The notes below the pieces were generated by a model. That model searched no databases. It saw nothing but the letters and a program-made list of their open reading frames with translations, and had not been told where the DNA came from. A DNA stretch of 64,000 nucleotides from Coturnix japonica (taxonomy: Eukaryota > Chordata > Aves > Galliformes > Phasianidae): NCBI RefSeq assembly GCF_001577835.2, contig NC_029521.1, positions 9,414,255 through 9,478,254 of the forward strand, written 5' to 3'. Of the stretch, positions 12,930 through 25,600 are shown in pieces (position 1 is the stretch's first letter; each line of letters begins with the position of its first letter). The position numbers were made by a program, and so were the translations under genes.

Positions 12930-13790
12930 TTTGGAAAGTGGCCTCACTGTCAGAATTGGCCCATCAGGTTTTCCCAAGCCCGGTGCTGTCCTGACTGCTG
13001 TCTCAGGAAGGTACTTCTTCCACCAAAAAGCTTCTTTATAAGGAACGGAGAAGAGGCACATGCCTTCCCAGGTCCACACCTCAAAGCAAACAGGGTCTGA
13101 AAGAAAATGAGATTTTCAGAGCACTGTCTAGAAGCCAGAGCAAATCTGGAAAAAACTGTTAATACTAAAATCTAAAGTGCAACTATCATACCCAAGGCAC
13201 AAATGTAGGGGAAGCACAACCAGAGGCTGCTTACTGTGGCATACCTTCCATAAGAGGTTTTAGATGGGTTTGGTACCATGAGATCCTCACTTCAGTAACT
13301 CAGTGTCTTGGCATTCAGGCAGACTGCAGCCAAACTGCTGCTTTTTTGGAACAATAAGAAGGATTTGCCAGGAGACCTACAGTAGTTTTCAGCAAAACAG
13401 CCTGGGAGAAATATTTCCATAAGTAGTAAGAGAAAAATCCATAGCTCTTAAAACACATATGATTTCTGGTACCCTTCAACATCACACACAAGCAGAAGTC
13501 ACGGATACCACTTTCATCTTGACAGAATAGCAGAGCAGCTCTTGAGAAGATTTAATGTGATTCACAAACCATTTCTCCTGCCACAGACTAGGTTGAATAT
13601 AAGCAAAGATCAAGAGCAATAGGTCCCCATCCATTCAAACCAACACCGAAACAGAAAAAAATAAAGAGCTCAACAAGCCAAGGTAGCTCAATGCACCACT
13701 TTAATACAAACTAGGCCCATTTTCACCATCTTGTCAGCTATTTCAGCCTACAGTTTTACATTGGCAAACTAGAGCAATACAGAATTACTG
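12930..13790. other. Gap between convergent 3' ends of PCBD1 and SGPL1
   Basis: No coding frame or recognisable repeat is seen. On one side lies the PCBD1 poly(A) signal (12901), on the other the most distal candidate SGPL1 poly(A) signals (13816-13845, read on the - strand). If the distal SGPL1 signals are used, under 1 kb separates the two transcripts. Confidence 0.5.
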
Positions 13791-13815
13791 CCATCAGAGG
13801 AACTGATCCCATTCA

Positions 13816-16200
13816 TTTATTAAAAACATTCAGTGCGAGTTTATTGAGCAAGATATTATTGTGTTGTACGCAACCCTTCCACTCTTCTAAGTCATCAGAA
13901 AAGTGCAGAGGAAATCCATGGCATGAAGACAGACATCTCTTCTTGGTCCATCACACCGGATATTCTTCAGTCTAGTACCTTACGAGCACCCAACTCCTTT
14001 AGGAGTGCTTTGTGCAAGTAACAAATCTAGTGTCTCACCTGGAAAACCTGACCAGTCAGAAACATCTCACAGGATTTAGCAGTTGGGAAGATCCCTCCAG
14101 ATCTAAAGCCATATCCAATTCCAGATCAAAATCCAGTCCATACAATTATTCTTTTTCTTCTTTTTTTTTTTTCTTCCTCTTTTTTTTCCCCCTTCATTTA
14201 AAACAATGATTCAGCCTGTTGTTCTCATTTTTCACTAAAACCATTTGGCATGATAAAGGAGATGCAGATTACATGTTAGATAACAAGGATGAATAAAGAC
14301 TACACAGTAAATTACAGTGGCCTGTTCCTGACCACAGGATTACATTTACAATATAGAACAAATACATATTAAACAATTAAACCCACAAATATTACTAGTA
14401 GGTGAATCTAGAATAGAGTACAGTGATTTACAAATAACATTTTGAAATACACAGGAAAATATGAAAGGGAGCACTAATCCATCAGAGTTATCAACCTCCT
14501 TTGTGGGAGAAGACGAGCAGGGAAGAGGAGTTCCTCTCCTTCATCCCACTCTATTCCTTCCCCATTATCTTTGAAAGCAAAAACAAAAAGAGTAGCTCCC
14601 TTTTTATGTTTTCCAAATGTTGGTTCAAAGAGAACCATCACAGTAGCCAGACATTTCAGACTCTCTCCACAGTACAGAAACTCAGAGATGCAGTAATGGT
14701 CACATTAGCAAGATGTTATCAGAATAAGGAGGACCAACATAAATGCCAGAGCTGGTAACACCACCAAGAGACTATTAGTCAATTCAAATGTGATGTTTCC
14801 AGAAGAGCTCAGAGTCATGCACAGAGTCACCAATGACAGGCAATGGCCAAAATACTTCATCTCCTAGCACTGAGAATAAACCTGTTAAAAAGCAAGTTAT
14901 TCTTCTTCACTAGGCACAAGGCTACACTTGCGTGTGCGATGGCTGTTAAGAAGCCCTCTCACTTTGCATAATTATTGTCCAAGCGTGTGCCTGGGCTTGT
15001 CAAACCAGTGAGGGTCAGATTAGGGCCAAGCAACCTCCTGTGACAGAGATGCCTTCAGATGCTGCAGTCATGGCACAGTGTTCTCCCAAATGCTGAGCTC
15101 CGCCTGAGAAACTCGCTGTAGCTTGCAGAAAGCTGAGAGCAGGCACATGGGAAAGCCCTGCAGGAGCAACTCCAGCCCTGTTTAACAACTCAAGAGGATC
15201 TAGCTCATCCTTAAGGCAACAACTACCTCACGTTGCTCTGGTGAAACTCTCTCCCAGTAAAAACAGTGAAGAAAAACAGGAAGGATGAGACATATGCCCA
15301 AAGCTCTGTTACCTCCAACTTACTGCATCCTATCTTCTACCTTTCAGAGCTACGCCAGCATCTTTGTAATACTGTGAAGGGACTTGGCTCAATAGCACTA
15401 CTATTCTACCTTATGGGCAAGCACAGTTTACCTGAGGCAAGTCTGCCTATGAGGTTTTGTTATCAGTATAGTACCGTAAGGAAATGGCTGCAGCTAACCT
15501 TGCAGTCAACAGCTGACCCCTCAAACCCTCCCTGGCATCCCATAAAAAGCCAGAGAAGCATCAAGGCACAATGGTGAATGCCCTTTTGAGAATGTGCCTT
15601 AAATGAATCAGTGCAAAGAGCAGAGAAATTACTAATTCCTATTACAAAAGTCACCTTGTTATACTAAAGGATTATGGTTTTTAAAAAAGGTCAGCTTTGG
15701 TGCCATACATTTGCACATTAAGTCCCCAGCTATCATCAGTGCCAGGGCTTGACTGACTCAACTACAGCATCGTGAGATAGTGCAAAACCTTCAAGTTTCA
15801 ACAGTGAAATCACTGTTTTGCACATCCCTCCAGAACCGTGCAAGGTGCAGCAGCACTCTAGGTGGTAAATGCATGTCTTCTAGAAGAGGCAGGGAAGCAA
15901 AACAGATACTACGTACCTAAGGTTTTCAGTACCGTTCAGTCCCTCTCTGTATACCACCCACTGGGTTTCTATTTTTGCTGTTATTCAAACAGAGAGATTC
16001 CAGAAAAGGATTGTGTGTTGTCCTCCCCCTCCCCATCCTTCAATAGATATTGATTGCAGTCAGGTCTCCAGAGGGGATTTTGAAGAGTTACGTGACCATC
16101 TTTCCTTTGCATTACACAGATACATAAGGCTTCAAGTACAGTTTGTTAAATGCAGTTGCTGGGAGGAATACTCAAAAGAAAACAACATTTTCAATTTATT
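13816..16200 (-). terminator. SGPL1: Candidate SGPL1 3' UTR and poly(A) signals
   Basis: After the SGPL1 stop codon (16615-16617) the - strand carries AATAAA at 16195-16200, giving a UTR of about 0.4 kb. Two more AATAAA lie at 13840-13845 and 13816-13821, giving a UTR of about 2.8 kb. No other gene is visible between them. A pyrimidine-rich tract on the + strand (about 14150-14195) would be purine-rich in the transcript. Which signal is used cannot be decided from sequence. Confidence 0.45.
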
Positions 16201-16614
16201 TTCTACCTTCAACTCCTGGGAAAAGTGAAGCATTGGAACACAACGTGAGAACTCAAATCTAATGCTTGGCTGGACACCAGCTGAATACAGTCTGAGGAGA
16301 AGAAACAGCATGGAACAAAGAGACATACAGAATGAATACCTGAGGAATCTGGAGATGTGGAATGGACATTCAGTTCATCATCAGTAATCGTAATAAGAAT
16401 ATACAGGGGGAGGAGAAGAAAAGCGTTAGGACTAAAACTGGGTGTGAAAATAATGCAGATTTCAGAGCAGTCAAAGATGGGGTACAAAGTTTGAAATCAA
16501 GCTGCCATCAGACCTGCAACTTTAAGAACAAAGGCTTACTGCAATCTCCTTCCTTAGGAAACCTTTAGAACCACCTCAGTGCTGGCTGGCAAGGCACCGA
16601 TTGTTGTGCTACAG

Positions 16615-19600
16615 TCAGTGGTGGCCAGGAGAGCCGTTCATGTGCTTTTCACTGTCAGGAACATCCGTGCTGTACAAGCCGTCCAAGTATGCCAGGGAAA
16701 TCTCTGCTACCAAGCTCCTGTCTGGGATGGACTGGGCCATTCCATAGATAGCTCCCTAAGCAGAAAAGAGATCGTTACATGGGATCATTAACATCATTCA
16801 AGAAACACACTCACCCTGCACACACACACTGATCAGGTTCTGGATCCTTACCATGCCCGTGGTCTTAGCATTGAGATTCTTCATTATGTCCTCAATGCTG
16901 TCTTTCACATCTTTCAGGAACTGCTCAGCCACACCAGGTTTCGTGTGCAACTGCGTGATGCAAAGATGAATGCTGGGCAGGCAGGGCAGAGAGGAGAGAT
17001 TAGCCACTTTGTGTATATCAGCTGCGCATTTCCACAGCAACTGACGGTACCTTCCCTATCCAGTGACAACTGCCTACCACCTTCAATTAACATTTCAGTG
17101 GTTTTAAAGGAAAAGATTATTCCTTTATTTCCAGTTATAGGTAACCCCTGCAAAATACTTGTTGGAACCAAATTGCAGAAATTTCAGCTCTTCTTTAGTA
17201 AGGAGGCAGCTCCCCTTTCCTTCCTGACATTAGTGAAGATGGTTAAAGGTCTGCACAACCTGTCAGCTACCCCCAGCATGGAAGCCAGCACCCACCAGGA
17301 GGAGCAGGGCTACTCACACCTCCAAGCTATTACTTCAGGCTCTCTACAGTCCTCTTCAAGTCTATAACACTTCCAGTGCAGCTCCACCTTAGAACATTTG
17401 TCCCTCTCGCCCACAGAAAGGCAAAGTCCAAAAAAACTAAAAAAAAAAAAAACCCAATCCAAAAAACCCAACTATCTTTGACAAATATTTGTTTGACATC
17501 AGGCTGGAAGCATCACTGAAAACGACCAGCCCTTCACTGCTCTTTCAATTACCTTCCTCTTCAGTGGGCAGGAATAAGATATTTAAAAAACCAACCAAAT
17601 GAATCTCCACGTACTCACTAGCAGACATGAGATAAAGCCCCAGCAATTTACATTTTTCTGCTTGCACTGAGCAGAGATAAATAGAAAGGGAGCCCCTGTT
17701 ATGCCCTCTGCCAGGCTCATTAATATTACTATTGCTGCTATACATGAGCAATTACAAACATAATTGCTTCTCCATAGAGAAGAAGTCTATATACAATTTA
17801 TCAGATAATAGACAACACCACTCAGCAAATTAAGGTGACCTAAAGACTGCTATCTTGCATACCCTTTCTGTGCACATTGCTCCTCTATCTACAACAGTGT
17901 GACCACAAACTCACCTTGGTGGGAACTGCAAGATGTTCAAGTTCCATCCTTTTGCAGCTAACAAATTAGATAACCGATAAATGTCAAACGTTTCTGAACC
18001 AATGGAGAGGACAGACACCTCAGGTTTCCCAAAAATGAAGATGCTGTCAATTTTTCTCAACCTTGAAAGAACATTAAAAAGAAATGACTAAGCAGGGTTA
18101 CAAGGAAATGACAGGAAGGGCCAGACATTTAGTCTATCTATCTAGGGCCTCAAGGGAAGAGAGGGGAACAGACCAGAGCACAAGCCTACCAAAGGAAAGA
18201 AGAGAAAGCAGAAGACTCTCTCGAAGTAAAGAGTCAGAAGAAACTCTTGGAGCCAAATCAGCTAAATAAAGATGCCAGCACCCCTCCGCTCCAGGCCCCT
18301 CAACAATCTGGCACTGGGCAGGCAACCTGGGCATAAACAAGTATCTTTTCCTATAACTATCCAGTGGATCCCTGAGTAACATGCAATAGCTTCTCTAGGA
18401 AAACAACAACAACAAAAAACACCCAGAAAAAAAAACAAAAAACCAAAACCAAAAAGCTAAGGCACACACGTACTCTGATTCAAGGAAGCGAGCTGTTTTT
18501 ATGATCCTTTTCGTGGCCTCAACGTAGCCCGATTCCCCTATGTGCATCAGAGTTGCCCAGCACGCAGCTATGATTCCACCGGCCCTGGAGCCTGCTATGG
18601 AGGGGGAGGCATATATGCCCCCTTGCCAGTCGGGTGCCACAAAGTACTGGTAGCTCCTGTACTTCTTGTCGCTGTACAGCACCACAGAGGAACCCTTGGG
18701 AGCGTAGCCATACTGCAAGGGGGTAACAAGGCATTAAAGAGCAGCAGTACTCAGCAGCACCATCAAAGACCTACTACACAGTTACCAAAACCCACTTACC
18801 TACAGGCATGTTGCACAAAGCAACTGAGCCCCTGCCCTTCGGCACTTCTCTATGTTGCAGAAAAGAAATGCCTGGTGCCAAGGATGGCATCAGAAATCCC
18901 TCCCCCAGAGTGAAAGCATTGGAAGAGCTCTCTCTTCCATTTTTACCTTGTGAGTATCAGCAGAAATGCTGGTCACACCTTTAACACGGAAGTCAAACAG
19001 ACGTTTCAGAGGGAACCCGGCCTTCTCCATGAAAACAATGAGAAAACCACCTAGGCAGGCATCGACGTGGAAGGGGATTTTGTACTTCACTGCAAGCTGT
19101 GTGCAAATGAGATCTGAGTGAGTAACACGGTCGGGAAAGAACATGAGGAAGTTGGGGTACCCAGGATTTCACACTTGAAAGCATTCAAGTGTGAAATTTT
19201 CAGAACACCATGCCACCCTCAACCTGTTGCGGACAGGAGACCAGGAAGGACTGGCTACATGTGGATCCCTTCTCCAGCCCCTTCTGCATGTATAGACAGC
19301 ACCAGCAAGATAAAATCTTTGTATTTGGGCAGCTTGCTGTATTTGACAAAGAGAGGAGACAATTTGGATTGAAAGTGACATCCTCAAGAAAGCTTGAGGA
19401 CATGCTCCAAATGAAAAGAAAGTCAGAGCCCTGGCTGGTTACATACAACAGAAATAACCATAACAAGGAATGCAAAGCCAAGAGGCATGTTTGAACCAAG
19501 ATCCTGGCCCTTTGATTCCTCTGCACAACACATTCCTCTGACTTCTGCACCATGCTTGCTACAACCAGTGGCCCTAAATCAAAGCCATTTTATAAGGTGG

Positions 19601-22600
19601 ACTACTTTGCTGTTCTTTCCTCTCAGATATCAAAAGACAAACCCTTCTGGCTGGTTTCAGAGAGAGAGAGAGCAGCAAAGCTTTAAGTCACAGACATAAT
19701 ATTTGCCTTCAGTTACAGCAGGAGTTCATGGCACAGGCTTAGGAGTTCAGAGACAAAGCATGTGATTGTCACTTTGCCTTGCAAAAGGCACACTGCGTGC
19801 AGCAGCTCAAGTCTGAATCCAGCACCACACAAACAGTTATATGACAATCTGGCATTTAAAGCCTAACCTCTCACAGAAGTTACTGAGTAAGCACACAAAA
19901 AAAAAAAAGACAGTCCTGCATTCTTCCTTTCCAGATCGTGTCCTACACGTGCTGCTGTTGACTAACAATTGATTTAATGGCAGTAGCACCTTCCCACCAA
20001 TCTGCGTCTCTCATCAGATTCATGGGTTGGGATCCTGGAACACCTGTCTGCTCGCTCTTCTTGTGTAGAACAACGCAAAAATATTATTGCTACAGCACTT
20101 AGAAGCCCCGGGGGCATCCTACCTCTGCCACCTCTTCGATGGGGTCCATAATTCCATGTGGGAACTGGGGAGCAGAACAGACCAACATGGCTGTGTTCTT
20201 CGAAATAGCTCTCCTCATTGCCTGAAGATTTAAAGAGAGAAGATGCTTCTAAACATCCCATTTACCAAGTGCCACCCTGCCAAAAAAGATAAAAAATAAA
20301 ACATGCAGTGTCTGGTCTTAAAATCTAACACAGAAAGCCTACAGAAAGCAAAGTGATGAGCTATAAGCATGAGAAGACAGCAGCTGAGTCGTTTAATCTA
20401 TCCACTTGGAAATACTAGAACAGTTTGGTTTGTTCATCCTCATCTGAAACCTGTGGCTATTTCTGAAATACATAAATTATTTCATTCTAAATGAATGACA
20501 GAGGACAAAAGATTGTTTTACATCCACTTATTTCAAACAAAATCTTGTATGTGAAGGCACATTCATTCTCACTGTCCTTCCTTATCTCTAGGAAGCACAG
20601 TTCATCTCTCTCTATCCACCGACTTGCTACATGGGTAAGTAGATTCTTTGCTATTACCTACACAATGCTAATTTCCCCACAGAAAGGAGTTCCACGCTGA
20701 CTGAAGTGATACCTGAACATCCACTTCCATAGTCTTGGTCAATGGGATGTGAATCAACTTCATTCCAAAGTAGTGTGCTGCCTTGTCAAATGCTGCATGA
20801 GCACTCACCGGGACCAACCTACAAAAGTAACATATCACATACTTCAACCCAGGCAGCACGTAAGTCTTAGCACAAACAGGAGAGTAAAGAGAAAAGAATT
20901 CAGCCTGCAGGTATTTCAGCATTTCGTCCCTTTAGGGACAGGTCACAAACAGGCCAAGCACATGTTTCAACCAGGACAAGAAAGACCATGTGCTATTCTG
21001 GATGAAACAATCCGAAGAAAGCCTAACAAAGTCATTCTGTTCCACTGCATGGTCTCCTGTGAATCAGGAGTTCCTAAGAAAGTTAACTTCTTGTCATATC
21101 AAACAATATTTTGCCATCTCCAAACCCCCACCCTCCCCAGGAGGGGCACATGACAATACAAAAGCAAGGAACAACAGAAGCATGCTGAAATAACATAACA
21201 TTTGATGTCTGCCATCTCCAGTGGCAGCGTCTGAACCGCTTCAGTTAACCTTGTTTTCTGAGGCATCACATCTTTACTGGGGCCTTTAATAGCACACAAA
21301 ATCGTTAGAAAAGGAAGAAAAGAGCCACAGGAATTCAGCAGAAGATGAACACCATCATTTTATCTCTCTGTTTTCCCCTCTTAAGCAATTAACCGGAGAA
21401 ACATTTTTGATGCACTGTCTAGAAAAAAATAAAAGCACATTAGAGAGCAAATCCTCTATTAGCAGTCTAACGATTAGCACAGTTCCTCATTTCAGCTCCA
21501 ATCAATCCCAGAGTTTTCAGGCTAAACCCTCTTTGATCTGAATAAATCAAAACCCTTAAATACTTCAAAGTGCCTTGCAATCTCAGCTCAAGAGGAGCTC
21601 AGAGTGGGTATGAGCAGGCTCTGGCTACAGCTGCATGCAGGTATTACAAAAATACTCTGCATGGCGTAGCTACAACAGCTCCGCAGCCAACATTCACACT
21701 TGGGATCCCAGGCTGCTCCAAGGCTCCTGTGCTTCTGCAGTTCCCTTCAACCCAGGGTTCCTTCCTGCATTCGGGGCCTTCAGAAAGAGATGGACAAGGA
21801 GGAGATGGCAGCAGGCTATGAAATGAAGGAATGCTGGGGTCTAGCAGCCACCTCAGCTCTGAAGAACAGCAAGTTGCAAGCCCACAAAGAAAAATCCCAG
21901 CCACAAAGGATTGCTCACATTTCTGGATGTTTGATGCCTCTCTCATAAGCCAGGTCTCGGTACGCCTTGCAAGCCATCAGAATACTCTCTGTTCCCCCAG
22001 ACGTCATCTGTTGTGAAGAAAAGAAGGAAATAAGGAAAATGGCTGCTGATGTGGATGCTGCAGCAGAGCAAAACAGAAAGCCACAGCATCTCTGCCCAGC
22101 AGTGCTTGGAGGCAGAAGATGCATAGGACACCTCAGGCTTTCAAGGGCACTGAGCAGCTCAAGGTTGTTTTCTGGCACCCAGGTTGAAAGTGCACATTTA
22201 ACCAAATGCTGATTTCTCTATTTCAAGTTAAATACAATAAAACCACAGAAGCCTTATGAGAGGGGACCATACTGCACAGTCACTAGCTGGCAGACATGAC
22301 CACTCCTCATGAAACGTATACAAAGGTATACTTACCCCTCGATTACCTGGGCATTGTTTATCTGGTTTGCAGATTAATGATGCCTCACATACAGAAACAA
22401 CAAAGTTGACTCTGCATTAAGCCAACCAAAGTACAGCAGAGTTTATTAGGTCTGGAGCAGTGCCACACTGGGGCTCGGAGCCAGCTTGGGCTTGGCACTG
22501 CTCCTGAGCCCAGAAACCTTCCCAGATCTGGGAGCAGTGCAGAGTGCTGAGCCCTCTCTGCAGAAGCCAGCCAAGGTCTGGTCCTTACAAGGTTGGAGCT

Positions 22601-25600
22601 TGTAAGCCCTCAAGGACCTCAGAAGGGATTTCTGCATCCATACAACCCACTGCCCATGCTGAGCTCACACCTTTTATTCTGACCACAGGTGAACAAGGTG
22701 TTCTGCATCACAAAATGGAAGAGAGCTTTCTGAAAATAAATAAATGAAACAAGTTCTTCTAATAGGATGACCATCTCCCTTCAGCCAACACTTACGAGTC
22801 CCACTGTGCAAGGGACAGAAAAGTATGAGCTCAAATATTTCAAAGTACATTCTGAATCTAGTAAAATGTAAGGTTGGTTTCTCAAGCAGCCTGCAGGTGT
22901 CAATGCTTCTGTCACTGCTGCGCTGGGGGAGACATACCTTGGGGAGGCCTGGTGCCTGGTATACAAGTTATCAATGCAAAGGTACAGCATTGTGTGAAAG
23001 AAAGGACAGTGTGACAGCACATATAGAGGACTGCTTTGAGATCCCCAGACCTTCTGAACACTCCAACACTACCCCTTTTAATACCACACCCCAAATAGAC
23101 ATAACAAGGATGCAGTCACATTTGTATGCCTTGCAACATCCACCAGTCTGGGTTTTCTGCTGGCTTTCCCCTGCTGACATCGCTGCAAAAACCCAAAACC
23201 CAAGAAAGAAGCGTGACTGTGACAGTGACTCAATGTTAAGCACAGAGAAAAGGAACAAAGTTCACAGGCACGAAAAGCAGCCTGCCACATCTCTTAACGG
23301 GATGCAAGCTAGCAGCTGCCACCACAGGCAGCGTGGAAGTCACTGTCTCACCACTGAACATTTCTGCTTTTTTTTCCCCTCTCCAGTTTGTAAAGCAACA
23401 GCTGTTGTTGAATAAACCTAACAGAGCTTCACACTGGGTAAAGAAATCACTTCATTTGTTGTGCAGCAAATAGATGGCAGGAGAAACACAATGTTCTAAG
23501 CATTTTATGGCCTGCGTCATTCACTTCTCAATCCTCGTTATGAAAAGATCTGTAAAGTTGTCAGCTATCATCTTTGGAAGATAACAGCTGGCATAACACG
23601 GACTCCCTACTGTGGGGTGGGAGAAGAGGATCAGAGTAACTGTATATTTGCAATATAGCTTGCAACACCACTTACAGCTTTGTAAGGATTGTGAAAACAG
23701 CGCTGGGCATGATTTGGGGACGTTAGAATTCACAGTGCTGAGCATCAGAGACCCTGCATGACCATGTGTGCTCCTTGTCGATCCAGCAGCCCTACCTCTA
23801 CCCTCTCCAAGAAACAGCCTCTGCAACAACAAGCTTATTCCTGTTTCAGTCTTTCCGCCAGCACCTTGCCCTTACACACAATGCACCTGGCTCACCACCT
23901 GCATGCAATCACTGAGGCACACAGAACAGGGAGGTCAATGTCCCACTTTGTCACAGATCCAGGACGGAACCTCCTCCCAGGCACCAGCCCAAGCCTGAAC
24001 CACCATCACAGGACCCGACATCCCCACCACTCACAGCAGCCAGCCAACATGCAGTGATTCAGCACCGCCCACTGCACATGCAGATATGTTTTCCCCCCCT
24101 TCAGAATGGAAGTCCAGAGGCACAAGCGATGTCAATGTCATGGGGAGAAGGGCTGGGAGCTGGCATTGCTTTCAGCAGCTTTCCAATCCCACACTATCTG
24201 GGGAAGCCAGATAAACCACGTGGGGAAAGCAAACAAACACACTTTCTTTGTTCTTACTTGTAATTTTCCAAGCGGGAAGGGGAAGGAGAAAGCACAAATT
24301 AAAAATATATATCTCCCTCCTGCTCTTTAAACTTGGTATGTCCCTCCCCTCCTACTGCTCACTCCTTCCAAACACCAGCACTCTGGAACCTCAGCATTCA
24401 AACAGCAAGAAGGTACAGTTCCCAAAGCAGGCCTTCTGCCATGCCACTGTCAAGCTGCCTGACAAAGAACAGCCCTGGCTTAGCCTACAATCACTAGGAA
24501 GTTTTGTTTGCAGTTCACCATGTTCATTCACACCCTGGAGACACATCAGAGCAAAGTTCCCTTGAGGTGAGTTATGTGATGAATAAAATAGCAAGCTACC
24601 ATTTATTTCTAATGCAGCATTAGTGCCAAAGTGTACCACAACCCATAAGGCCATAACGCAGTGTCAAGCTCACATAAAGCCCCTGTAAGCCCACTGCTTG
24701 TAAATTCCACCCATTATCTCTCACAAGGTGACCTGCTTGTCACAACAGATAAAAGCTGACAGCTCTGCAGAAGGACAAAGCAGTGCCTAAGCCCCCCCCA
24801 TCCCCAAGAAACAGCACTCACATCCCACTGCTCAACTCTCATGCCAAATGAGCAGGCAGCTCTGTGACCAAGTCTGGAGCCCCCAGATTTGGAAGGAAGA
24901 CACAAACCAGCTTCTGCAGGAGGCTTGGGTCTGCATCTTCTGATTCTATCTCCTTGTCTGTGCTCAGCTGCAAAGTGCAAAGAATTCACAGGGAGATCGA
25001 TATCAAATAGACACACTTGCCCCACACACAATTTTCCTCTACACTTCATCCCAAGTTGCCCATTCTCTGAGTTTGAAAAAATACTAAAAAACCAAAACAA
25101 AATACACAGAAGCTTGCACTAAACCAGTGATTTCCCCACATCAGAGGGGAGATCTTCAGAGACAGCACTGCAAAACAAAGCACCTTGTGAGTAGGAACAC
25201 ATCAGACAAGAAAACATTCTCCTCACATTCCTCCTGTACAAGTACTGAGCTTAATTAGTCTTTCCCAATCACAATTAGAATTTCCTGGGAGCCAAAAATC
25301 ACCAAATCCTGTCTCTTGTGTGATGAGATTAAAAGAAAGAACAAAAGTAGTTAGTGACAAATAGGAAGCATCCACTCACTGCTAAAAATGATTGCCTTTA
25401 AACACTACTTGAAAACCTGGACCATCTCTTGGTGCAGCTTAAGGCAAACTGCAGGCCTGCACAGCCCCCACATAGGAATTGCTAGAATTTTTATGTTCAC
25501 ATTTAAACTACAGAGACTTACAGCCCCCACACCTCACATAAAGGCATCTCCTGTAAATAATGCAAGCTGCTCACCTAATACAACATTCAGAAACCTGAAA

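Noticed and set aside
19166-19197. microRNA precursor
   Set aside because: The stem is only about 14-17 pairs with a 4-base loop, far shorter than a normal precursor.
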